DNA of 64,000 nucleotides from Megachile rotundata. Its lineage: Eukaryota > Arthropoda > Insecta > Hymenoptera > Megachilidae. The stretch lies in NCBI RefSeq assembly GCF_050947335.1, contig NW_027473692.1, positions 1 through 64,000 of the forward strand, written 5' to 3'. Position numbers and translations under genes: made by a program. Position 1 is the first letter of the stretch, and the number at the start of each line of letters is the position of its first letter. Below are positions 52,118 to 63,908 of this stretch, piece after piece. Under the pieces are notes generated by a model. The model had not been told where the DNA came from. It made no database searches and saw only the letters and a list, made by a program, of their open reading frames with translations.

Positions 52118-53299
52118 ATTGTAGTTCTATCGATCATATCAGCATAATATGGTTAATAATATGAGTTAGATTCATAATAATAAGAGTAATAAGTATAGTA
52201 ATTGTCGTTCTATCGATCATATGTGCATAATATGGTTAATAATATGAGTTAGATTGATAACAGTGAGCGTAATAAGTATAGTAATTGTCGTTCTATCGAT
52301 CACATAAGCATAATATGGCTAATAATCTGAGTTAGATTGATAATAATAAGAGTAATAAGTGTAGTAAATGGCGTGCTATCGATCATATCTGTATAATATG
52401 GTTAATAATATGAGTTAGATTCATAATAATAAGAGTGATAAGTATAGTAATTGTCCTTCTACCGATCACATAAGCATAATATGGCTAATAATATGAGTTA
52501 GATTGATAATAATGAGAGTAATAAGTATAGTAATTGTCGTTCTATCGATCATATAAGCATAATATGGCTAATAGTACGAGTTAGATTGATAATAATAAGA
52601 GAAATGAGTATAGTAATTGTCTTTCTATCGATCATATCTGCATAATATGGTTAATAATATGAGTTAGATTGATAATAGTGAGTGTAATAAGTATAGTAAT
52701 TGTCGTTCTATCGATCATATTAGCATAATATGGCTTATAATATGAGTTAGGCTGATAATAATAAGAGTAATGAGTATAGTAATTGTCGTTCTATCGATCA
52801 TATTTGCATAATGTGGTTAATAATATTAGTTAGATTGATAACAGTGAGTGTAATAAGTATAGTAATTGTCTTTCTATCGATCATATAAGCATAATATGGC
52901 TAATAATATGAGTTTGATTGATAATAATAAGAGAAATGAATATAGTAATTGTCGTTCTATCGATCATATTAGCATAATATGGTTAATAATATGAGCTAGA
53001 TTGATAATAATAAGAGTAATGAGTATAGTAATTGTCGTTCTATCGTTCATATAAGCATAATATGGCTAATAATATGAGTTAGGCTGATGATAATAAGAGT
53101 AATGAGTATAGTAATTGTCGTTCTATCGATCATATAAGTATAATATGGCTAATAATATGAGTTAAATTGATAATAATAAGAGTAAGGAGTATACTAATTG
53201 TAGTTCTATCGATCATGTCTTCATAATACGGTTAATAATATGAGTTAGATTGACAACAATAAGAGTTATAAGTATAGTAAATGTCGTGCTATCGATCAT

Positions 53300-54710
53300 A
53301 TCTGCATAATATGGTTAATAATATGAGTTAGATTGATAATAGTGAGTGTAATAAGTATAGTAATTGTCGTTCTATCGATCATATTAGCATAATATGGTTA
53401 ATAATATTAGTTAGATTGATAATAGTGAGTGTAATGAGTATAGTAATTGTCGTTCTGGCGATCATATAAGCATAATATGGCTAATAATATGAGTTAGATT
53501 GATAATAATAAGAGTAATAAGTATAGTAATTGTCGTTCTATCGATCACATAAGCATAATACTGCTAATAATATGAGTTAGATTGATAATAATAAGAGTAA
53601 TAAGTATAGTAATTGTCGTTCTACCGTTCATATCTGCATAATATGGTTAATAATATGAGTTAGATTGATAATAGTGAGTGTAATAAGTATAGTAATTGTC
53701 GTTATATCGATCATATCTGCATAATATGGTTAATAATATGAGTTAGATTGATAACAGTGAGTGTAATAAGTATAGTAATTGTCTTTCTATCGATCATATA
53801 AGCATAATATGGCTAATAATATGAGTTAGATTGATAATAATAAGAGAAATGAATATAGTAATTGTCGTTCTATCGATCATATTAGCATAATATGGTTAAT
53901 AATATGAGCTAGATTGATAATAATAAGAGTAATGAGTATAGTAATTGTCGTTCTATCGTTCATATAAGCATAATATGGCTAATAATATGAGTTAGGCTGA
54001 TGATAATAAGAGTAATGAGTATAGTAATTGTCGTTCTATCGATCATATAAGCATAATATGGCTAATAATATGAGTTAAATTGATAATAATAAGAGTAAGG
54101 AGTATACTAATTGTAGTTCTATCGATCATGTCTTCATAATATGGTTAATAATATGAGTTAGATTGACAACAATAAGAGTAATAAGTATAGTAAATGTCGT
54201 GCTATCGATCATATCTGCATAATATGGTTAATAATATGAGTTAGATTGATAATAGTGAGTGTAATAAGTATAGTAATTGTCGTTCTATCGATCATATTAG
54301 CATAATATGGCTAATAATATGAGTTAGGCTGATAATAATGAGAGTAATAAGTATAGTAATTGTCGTTCTGTCGATCATATAAGCATAATATGGCTAATAA
54401 TATGAATTAGATTGATAATAATAAGAGAAATGAATATAGTAATTGTCGTTCTACCGATCATATAAGCATAATATGGCTAATAATATGAGTTAGATTGATA
54501 ATAATAAGAGAAATGAATATAGTAACTGTCGTTCTATCGATCATATAAGCATAATATGGCTAATAATATGAGTTAGATTGATAATAATAAGAGTAAGGAG
54601 TATACTAATTGTAGTTCTATCGATCATATCTGCATAATATTGTTAATAATATGAGTTAGATTGATAACAATAGGAGTAATAAGTACAGTAAATGTCGTGC
54701 TATCCATCAT
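53300..54710 (+). repeat. 17-mer unit (1,411 bp), copy 1
   Basis: Tandem repeat at exactly 1,411 bp. TTCTGGCGATC occurs at 53,453, 54,864 and 56,275, GTAACTGTCG at 54,522 and 55,933, and ACCGTTCATATCTGC near 53,620, 55,030 and 56,440. It contains the 12-mer and 6-mer markers of 44,645-46,636 plus the common 4-mer cluster, so it is a composite. Confidence 0.88.
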
Positions 54711-56121
54711 ATCTGCATAATATGGTTAATAATATGAGTTAGATTGATAATAGTGAGTGTAATAAGTATAGTAATTGTCGTTCTATCGATCATATTAGCA
54801 TAATATGGTTAATAATATTAGTTAGATTGATAATAGTGAGTGTAATGAGTATAGTAATTGTCGTTCTGGCGATCATATAAGCATAATATGGCTAATAATA
54901 TGAGTTAGATTGATAATAATAAGAGTAGTAAGTATAGTAATTGTCGTTCTATCGATCACATAAGCATAATACGGCTAATAATATGAGTTAGATTGATAAT
55001 AATAAGAGTAATAAGTATAGTAATTGTCGTTCTACCGTTCATATCTGCATAATATGGTTAATAATATGAGTTAGATTGATAATAGTGAGTGTAATAAGTA
55101 TAGTAATTGTCGTTATATCGATCATATCTGCATAATATGGTTAATAATATGAGTTAGATTGATAACAGTGAGTGTAATAAGTATAGTAATTGTCTTTCTA
55201 TCGATCATATAAGCATAATATGGCTAATAATATGAGTTAGATTGATAATAATAAGAGAAATGAATATAGTAATTGTCGTTCTATCGATCATATTAGCATA
55301 ATATGGTTAATAATATGAGCTAGATTGATAATAATAAGAGTAATGAGTATAGTAATTGTCGTTCTATCGTTCATATAAGCATAATATGGCTAATAATATG
55401 AGTTAGGCTGATGATAATAAGAGTAATGAGTATAGTAATTGTCGTTCTATCGATCATATAAGCATAATATGGCTAATAATATGAGTTAAATTGATAATAA
55501 TAAGAGTAAGGAGTATACTAATTGTAGTTCTATCGATCATGTCTTCATAATATGGTTAATAATATGAGTTAGATTGACAACAATAAGAGTAATAAGTATA
55601 GTAAATGTCGTGCTATCGATCATATCTGCATAATATGGTTAATAATATGAGTTAGATTGATAATAGTGAGTGTAATAAGTATAGTAATTGTCGTTCTATC
55701 GATCATATTAGCATAATATGGCTAATAATATGAGTTAGGCTGATAATAATGAGAGTAATAAGTATAGTAATTGTCGTTCTGTCGATCATATAAGCATAAT
55801 ATGGCTAATAATATGAATTAGATTGATAATAATAAGAGAAATGAATATAGTAATTGTCGTTCTACCGATCATATAAGCATAATATGGCTAATAATATGAG
55901 TTAGATTGATAATAATAAGAGAAATGAATATAGTAACTGTCGTTCTATCGATCATATAAGCATAATATGGCTAATAATATGAGTTAGATTGATAATAATA
56001 AGAGTAAGGAGTATACTAATTGTAGTTCTATCGATCATATCTGCATAATATTGTTAATAATATGAGTTAGATTGATAAGAATAAGAGTAATAAGTACAGT
56101 AAATGTCGTGCTATCCATCAT
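54711..56121 (+). repeat. 17-mer unit (1,411 bp), copy 2
   Basis: Second copy with few differences, for example AAGAGTAGTAAG near 54,925 where copy 1 has AAGAGTAATAAG, and GATAAGAATAAG near 56,075 where copy 1 has GATAACAATAGG. Confidence 0.88.
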
Positions 56122-56573
56122 ATCTGCATAATATGGTTAATAATATGAGTTAGATTGATGATAGTGAGTGTAATAAGTATAGTAATTGTCGTTCTATCGA
56201 TCATATTAGCATAATATGGTTAATAATATTAGTTAGATTGATAATAGTGAGTGTAATGAGTATAGTAATTGTCGTTCTGGCGATCATATAAGCATAATAT
56301 GGCTAATAATATGAGTTAGATTGATAATAATAAGAGTAATAAGTATAGTAATTGTCGTTCTATCGATCACATAAGCATAATACGGCTAATAATATGAGTT
56401 AGATTGATAATAATAAGAGTAATAAGTATAGTAATTGTCGTTCTACCGTTCATATCTGCATAATATGGTTAATAATATGAGTTAGATTGATAATAGTGAG
56501 TGTAATAAGTATAGTAATTGTCGTTATATCGATCATATCTGCATAATATGGTTAATAATATGAGTTAGATTGA
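56122..56573 (+). repeat. 17-mer unit, copy 3, truncated
   Basis: About 450 bp of a third copy, ending near 56,574, where AACAGTGAG of copies 1 and 2 is replaced by AATAGTGAG and the array passes to less ordered monomers. Confidence 0.85.
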
Positions 56574-56765
56574 TAATAGTGAGTGTAATAAGTATAGAAA
56601 TTGTCGTTCTATCGATCATATTAGCATAATATGGTTAATAACATGAGTCAGATTGATAATAATAAGTGTAATGAGTACAGTAATTGTCGTTCTATCGTTC
56701 ATATAAGCATAACATGGCTAATAATATGAGTTAGATTGATAATAATAAGAGTAATGAGTATAGTA

Positions 56766-56847
56766 ATTGTCGTCTACCGATCATATAAGCATAATATGGC
56801 TAATAATATGAGTTAGGCTGATAACAATGAGAGTAATAAGTATAGTA
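56766..56847 (+). repeat. 82-bp monomer, private 1-bp deletion
   Basis: ATTGTCGTCTACC replaces ATTGTCGTTCTACC, one T short. Confidence 0.86.
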
Positions 56848-57926
56848 ATAGTCGTTCTGTCGATCATATAAGCATAATATGTCTAATAATATGAGTTAGA
56901 TTGATAACAATAAGGGAAATGAATATAGTAATTGTCGTTCTATCGATCATATAAGCTTAATATGGCTAATAATATGAGTTAGATTGATAATAATAAGAGT
57001 AATGAGTATACTAATTGTAGTTCTATCGATCATATCTGCATAATGTGGTTAATAATATGAGTTAGATTGATAACAATAAGAGTAATAAGTATAGTAAATG
57101 TCGTGCTATCGATCATATCTGCATAATATGGTTAATAATATGAGTTAGATTGATAATAATAAGAGTCGTAAGTGTAGTAAATGTCGTGCTATCGATCATA
57201 TCTGCATAATATGGTTAATAATATGAGTTAGATTGATAATAGTGTGTGTAATAGGTATAGTAATTGCCGTTCTATCGATCATATTAGTATAATATGGTTA
57301 ATAATATGAGCTACATTGATAATAATAAGAGAAGTGAGTATAGTCATTGTCGTTCGATCGATCATATAAGCATAATATGGCTAATACTATGAGTAAGATT
57401 GATAATAATAAGAGAAGTGAGTATAGTCATTGTCGTTCGATCGATCATATAAGCATAATATGGCTAATGATATGAGTTAGATTGATAATAATAAGAGAAA
57501 TGAGTATAGTAATTGTCTTTCTATCGATCATATCTGCATAATATGGTTAATAATATGAGTTAGATTGATAATAGTGAGTGTAATAAGTATAGTAATTGTC
57601 GTTCTATCGATCATATAAGCATAATATGGCTAATAATATGAGTTAGATTGATAATAATAAGAGAAGTGAGTATAGTCATTGTCGTTCGATCGATCATATA
57701 AGCATAATATGGCTAATGATATGAGTTAGATTGATAATAATAAGAGTAATAGGTATAGTAATTATCGTTCTACCGATCATATAAGCATAATATGTCTAAT
57801 AATATGAGTTAGATTGATAATAATAAGAGTAATGAGTATACTAATTGTAGTTCTATCGATCATATCTGCATACTATGGTTAATAATATGAGTTAGATTGA
57901 TAACAATAAGAGTAATAAGTATAGTA

Positions 57927-58012
57927 AATGTCGTGCTATCGATCATATCTGCATAATATGGTTAATAATATGAGTTAGATTCATAATAGTATTAAGAGTA
58001 ATAAGTATAGTT
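57927..58012 (+). repeat. 86-bp monomer, copy 4
   Basis: Same AATAGTATTAAGAG insertion, 8,053 bp after copy 3 and part of the same duplicated segment. Confidence 0.9.
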
Positions 58013-58379
58013 ATTGTCGTTCTATCGATCATATGTGCATAATATGGTTAATAATATGAGTTAGATTGATAACAGTGAGTGTAATGGGTATAGTAATTGT
58101 CGTTCTATCAATCACATAAGCATAATATGGCTAATAATCTGAGTTAGATTGGTAATAGTAAGAGTAATAAGTGTAGTAAATGTCGTGCTATCGATCATAT
58201 CTGCATAATATGGTTAATAATATGAGTTAGATTCATAACAATAAGAGTAATAAGTATAGTAATTGTCGTTCTATCGATCACATAAGCATAATATGGCTAA
58301 TAATATGAGTTAGATTGATAACAATGAGAGTAATAAGTATAGTAATTGTCGTTCTATCGATCATATTAGCATAGTATGG

Positions 58380-60039
58380 TTAATAATATGAGTTAGGCTG
58401 ATGATAATAAGAGTAATGAGTATAGTAATTGTCGTTCTATCGATCGTATTTGCATAATATGGTTAATAATATGAGTTAGATTGATAACAGTGAGTGTAAT
58501 AAGTATAATAATTGTCGTTCTGTCGATCATATAAGCATAATATAGCTAATAATATGAGTTAGATCGATAATAATAAGAGTAATAAGTGTAGTAAATGTCA
58601 TGCTATCGATCATATCCGCATAATATGGTCAATAATATGAGTTATATTGATAATAGTGAGTGTAATAGGTATAGTAATTGTCGTTCTATCGATCATATTA
58701 GTATAATATGGTTAATAATATGAGTTAGATTGATAATAATAAGAGAAGTGAGTATAGTCATTGTCGTTCGATCGATCATATAAGCATAATATGGCTAATG
58801 ATATGAGTAAGATTGATAATAATAAGAGAAGTGAGTATAGTCATTGTCGTTCGATCGATCATATAAGCATAATATGGCTAATAATATGAGTAAGATTGAT
58901 AATAATAAGAGAAGTGAGTATAGTCACTGTCTGTCGATCGATCATATAAGCATAATATGGCTAATGATATGAGTTAGATTGATAATAATAAGAGTAATGA
59001 GTATACTAATTGTAGTTCTATCGATCATATCTGCATAATATGGTTAATCATATGAGTTAGATTGATAACAGTATGAGTAATAAGTACAGTAAATGTCGTG
59101 CTATCGATCATATCTGCATAATATGGTTAATAATGTGAGTTAGATTCATAATAATAAGAGTAATAAGTATAGTAATTGTCGTTCTATCGATCATATGTGC
59201 ATAATATGGTTAATAATATGAGTTAGATTGATAACAGTGAGCGTAATAAGTATAGTAATTGTCGTTCTGTCGATCACATAAGCATAATATGGCTAATAAT
59301 CTGAGTTAGATTGATAATAATAAGAGTAATAAGTGCAGTAAATGGCGTGCTATCGATCATATCTGCATAATATGGTTAATAATATGAGTTAGATTCATAA
59401 TAATAAGAGTGATAAGTATAGTAATTGTCCTTCTATCGATCACATAAGCATAATATGGCTAATAATATGAGTTAGATTGATAATAATGAGAGTAATAAGT
59501 ATAGTAATTGTCGTTCTATCGATCATATAAGCATAATATGGCTAATAATATGAGTTAGATTGATAATAATAAGAGAAATGAGTATAGTAATTGTCTTTCT
59601 ATCGATCATATCTGCATAATATGGTTAATAATATGAGTTAGATTGATAATAGTGAGTGTAATAAGTATAGTAATTGTCGTTCTATCGATCATATTAGCAT
59701 AATATGGCTTATAATATGAGTTAGGCTGATAATAATAAGAGTAATGAGTATAGTAATTGTCGTTCTATCGATCATATTTGCATAATGTGGTTAATAATAT
59801 GAGTTAGATTGATAACAGTGAGTGTAATAAGTATAGTAATTTTTTTTCTATCGATCATATAAGCATAATATGGCTAATAATATGAGTTAGATTGATAATA
59901 ATAAGAGAAATGAATATAGTAATTGTCGTTCTATCGATCATATTAGCATAATATGGTTAATAATATGAGCTAGATTGATAATAATAAGAGTAATGAGTAT
60001 AGTAATTGTCGTTCTATCGTTCATATAAGCATAATATGG
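58380..60039 (+). repeat. 20-mer unit (1,660 bp), copy 1
   Basis: Tandem duplication at exactly 1,660 bp. AACAGTATGAG lies at 59,068 and 60,728, CTGAGTTAGA at 59,301 and 60,961, and GTCACTGTCTG at 58,923 and 60,583. It contains cassette V6. A private T8 run at 59,840-59,847 is derived from AATTGTCTTTC by way of AATTTTCTTTC. Confidence 0.87.
58428..59257 (+). repeat. 10-mer cassette V, copy 6
   Basis: Full cassette; starts inside the 20-mer. Private GGCTAATGATATGAGTAAG near 58,797. Confidence 0.85.
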
Positions 60040-61755
60040 CTAATAATATGAGTTAGGCTGATGATAATAAGAGTAATGAGTATAGTAATTGTCGTTCTAT
60101 CGATCGTATTTGCATAATATGGTTAATAATATGAGTTAGATTGATAACAGTGAGTGTAATAAGTATAGTAATTGTCGTTCTGTCGATCATATAAGCATAA
60201 TATAGCTAATAATATGAGTTAGATCGATAATAATAAGAGTAATAAGTGTAGTAAATGTCATGCTATCGATCATATCCGCATAATATGGTCAATAATATGA
60301 GTTAGATTGATAATAGTGAGTGTAATAGGTATAGTAATTGTCGTTCTATCGATCATATTAGTATAATATGGTTAATAATATGAGTTAGATTGATAATAAT
60401 AAGAGAAGTGAGTATAGTCATTGTCGTTCGATCGATCATATAAGCATAATATGGCTAATAATATGAGTAAGATTGATAATAATAAGAGAAGTGAGTATAG
60501 TCATTGTCGTTCGATCGATCATATAAGCATAATATGGCTAATAATATGAGTAAGATTGATAATAATAAGAGAAGTGAGTATAGTCACTGTCTGTCGATCG
60601 ATCATACAAGCATAATATGGCTAATGATATGAGTTAGATTGATAATAATAAGAGTAATGAGTATACTAATTGTAGTTCTATCGATCATATCTGCATAATA
60701 TGGTTAATCATATGAGTTAGATTGATAACAGTATGAGTAATAAGTACAGTAAATGTCGTGCTATCGATCATATCTGCATAATATGGTTAATAATATGAGT
60801 TAGATTCATAATAATAAGAGTAATAAGTATAGTAATTGTTGTTCTATCGATCATATGTGCATAATATGGTTAATAATATGAGTTAGATTGATAACAGTGA
60901 GCGTAATAAGTATAGTAATTGTCGTTCTGTCGATCACATAAGCATAATATGGCTAATAATCTGAGTTAGATTGATAATAATAAGAGTAATAAGTGCAGTA
61001 AATGGCGTGCTATCGATCATATCTGCATAATATGGTTAATAATATGAGTTAGATTCATAATAATAAGAGTGATAAGTATAGTAATTGTCCTTCTATCGAT
61101 CACATAAGCATAATATGGCTAATAATATGAGTTAGATTGATAATAATGAGAGTAATAAGTATAGTAATTGTCGTTCTATCGATCATATAAGCATAATATG
61201 GCTAATAATATGAGTTAGATTGATAATAATAAGAGAAATGAGTATAGTAATTGTCTTTCTATCGATCATATCTGCATAATATGGTTAATAATATGAGTTA
61301 GATTGATAATAGTCAGTGTATTAAGTATAGTAATTGTCGTTCTATCGATCATATTAGCATAATATGGCTTATAATATGAGTTAGGCTGATAATAATAAGA
61401 GTAATGAGTATAGTAATTGTCGTTCTATCGATCATATTTGCATAATGTGGTTAATAATATGAGTTAGATTGATAACAGTGAGTGTAATAAGTATAGTAAT
61501 TGTCTTTCTATCGATCATATAAGCATAATATGGCTAATAATATGAGTTAGATTGATAATAATAAGAGAAATGAATATAGTAATTGTCGTTCTATCGATCA
61601 TATTAGTATAATATGGTTAATAATATGAGCTAGATTGATAATAATAAGAGTAATGAGTATAGTAATTGTCGTTCTATCGTTCATATAAGCATAATATGGC
61701 TAATAATATGAGTTAGGCTGATGATAATAAGAGTAATGAGTATAGTAATTGTCGT
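60040..61755 (+). repeat. 20-mer unit (1,660 bp), copy 2
   Basis: Second copy; the match continues about 56 bp beyond 1,660, to the point where CGATCGTATTTGC of copy 1 becomes CGATCATATAAGC. Differences include GTCAGTGTATTAAG near 61,313, ATACAAGC near 60,606 and TTGTTGTTC near 60,840. Confidence 0.86.
60088..60917 (+). repeat. 10-mer cassette V, copy 7
   Basis: Full cassette, 1,660 bp after V6. Confidence 0.85.
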
Positions 61756-63078
61756 TCTATCGATCATATAAGCATAATATGGCTAATAATATGAGTTAAA
61801 TTGATAATAATAAGAGTAAGGAGTATACTAATTGTAGTTCTATCGATCATGTCTTCATAATATGGTTAATAATATGAGTTAGATTGACAACAATAAGAGT
61901 AATAAGTATAGTAAATGTCGTTCTATCGATCATATTAGCATAATATGGCTAATAATATGAGCTAGATTGATAATAATAAGAGTAATGAGTATAGTAATTG
62001 TCGTTCTATCGTTCATATAAGCATAATATGGCTAATAATATGAGTTAGGCTGATGATAATAAGAGTAATGAGTATAGTAATTGTCGTTCTATCGATCGTA
62101 TTTGCATAATATGGTTAATAATATGAGTTAGATTGATAACAGTGAGTGTAATAAGTATAGTAATTGTCGTTCTGTCGATCATATAAGCATAATATAGCTA
62201 ATAATATGAGTTAGATCGATAATAATAAGAGTAATAAATGTAGTAAATGTCATGCTATCGATCATATCCGCATAATATGGTCAATAATATGAGTTAGATT
62301 GATAATAGTGAGTGTAATAGGTATAGTAATTGTCGTTCTATCGATCGTATTAGTATAATATGGTTAATAATATGAGTTAGATTGATAATAATAAGAGAAG
62401 TGAGTATAGTCATTGTCGTTGGATCGATCATATAAGCATAATATGGCTACTAATATGAGTAAGATTGATAATAATAAGAGTAATGAGTATACTAATTGTA
62501 GTTCTATCGATCATATCTGCATACTATGGTTAATAATATGAGTTAGATTGATAACAATAAGAGTAATAAGTATAGTAAATGTCGTGCTATCGATCATATC
62601 TGCATAATATGGTTAATAATATGAGTTAGATTCATAATAGTATTAAGAGTAATAAGTATAGTTATTGTCGTTCTATCGATCATATGTGCATAATATGGTT
62701 AATAATATGAGTTAGATTGATAACAGTGAGTGTAATGGGTATAGTAATTGTCGTTCTATCAATCACATAAGCATAATATGGCTAATAATCAGAGTTAGAT
62801 TGGTAATAGTAAGAGTAATAAGTGTAGTAAATGTCGTGCTATCGATCATATCTGCATAATATGGTTAATAATATGAGTTAGATTCATAACAATAAGAGTA
62901 ATAAGTATAGTAATTGTCGTTCTATCGATCACATAAGCATAATATGGCTAATAATATGAGTTAGATTGATAACAATGAGAGTAATAAGTATAGTAATTGT
63001 CGTTCTATCGATCATATTAGCATAGTATGGTTAATAATATGAGTTAGGCTGATGATAATAAGAGTAATGAGTATAGTA
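61756..63078 (+). repeat. Composite of P-type monomers and S segment
   Basis: Satellite only. 61,756-62,160 matches 48,806-49,210. 62,160-62,450 has the GTAATAAATG / TTGGATCG monomers of block P. From about 62,462 to the window end it matches 57,811-59,349 at 4,651 bp (56 monomers plus 3). Confidence 0.75.
62578..62663 (+). repeat. 86-bp monomer, copy 5
   Basis: Same AATAGTATTAAGAG insertion, 4,651 bp after copy 4. Confidence 0.9.
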
Positions 63079-63908
63079 ATTGTCGTTCTATCGATCGTAT
63101 TTGCATAATATGGTTAATAATATGAGTTAGATTGATAACAGTAAGTGTAATAAGTATAATAATTGTCGTTCTGTCGATCATATAAGCATAATATAGCTAA
63201 TAATATGAGTTAGATCGATAATAATAAGAGTAATAAGTGTAGTAAATGTCATGCTATCGATCATATCCGCATAATATGGTCAATAATATGAGTTATATTG
63301 ATAATAGTGAGTGTAATAGGTATAGTAATTGTCGTTCTATCGATCATATTAGTATAATATGGTTAATAATATGAGTTAGATTGATAATAATAAGAGAAGT
63401 GAGTATAGTCATTGTCGTTCGATCGATCATATAAGCATAATATGGCTAATAATATGAGTAAGATTGATAATAATAAGAGAAGTGAGTATAGTCATTGTCG
63501 TTCGATCGATCATATAAGCATAATATGGCTAATAATATGAGTAAGATTGATAATAATAAGAGAAGTGAGTATAGTCACTGTCTGTCGATCGATCATATAA
63601 GCATAATATGGCTAATGATATGAGTTAGATTGATAATAATAAGAGTAATGAGTATACTAATTGTAGTTCTATCGATCATATCTGCATAATATGGTTAATC
63701 ATATGAGTTAGATTGATAACAGTATGAGTAATAAGTACAGTAAATGTCGTGCTATCGATCATATCTGCATAATATGGTTAATAATGTGAGTTAGATTCAT
63801 AATAATAAGAGTAATAAGTATAGTAATTGTCGTTCTATCGATCATATGTGCATAATATGGTTAATAATATGAGTTAGATTGATAACAGTGAGCGTAATAA
63901 GTATAGTA
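63079..63908 (+). repeat. 10-mer cassette V, copy 8
   Basis: Full cassette at the right end. It shares AAGTATAATAATTG with V6 only, consistent with the 4,651-bp relation. Confidence 0.85.

Larger units (their letters stand above)
51122..53299 (+). repeat. Mixed block containing an exact dimer duplication
   Basis: Satellite only. It repeats parts of the 41,050-42,000 block (AATCTGAG, GTCCTTCTACC, ACGAGTTAG monomers) at about 52,280-52,740, then the common 4-mer cluster at about 52,900-53,150, then GTCTTCATAATACGG at 53,220, which also occurs at 45,000. Confidence 0.72.
56574..58379 (+). repeat. Less ordered monomers, then S segment
   Basis: Satellite only. 56,574-57,400 has several private variants (AAGTATAGAAATTG, GAGTCAGATTG, AAGCTTAATATGG, AAGAGTCGTAAG, AGTGTGTGTAATAGG) and an 82-bp monomer. 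About 57,590-58,379 matches 49,537-50,326. Confidence 0.72.

Noticed and set aside
59840..59847. Poly-T terminator
   Set aside because: A T8 run with no gene upstream, explained by two substitutions in a known monomer variant.
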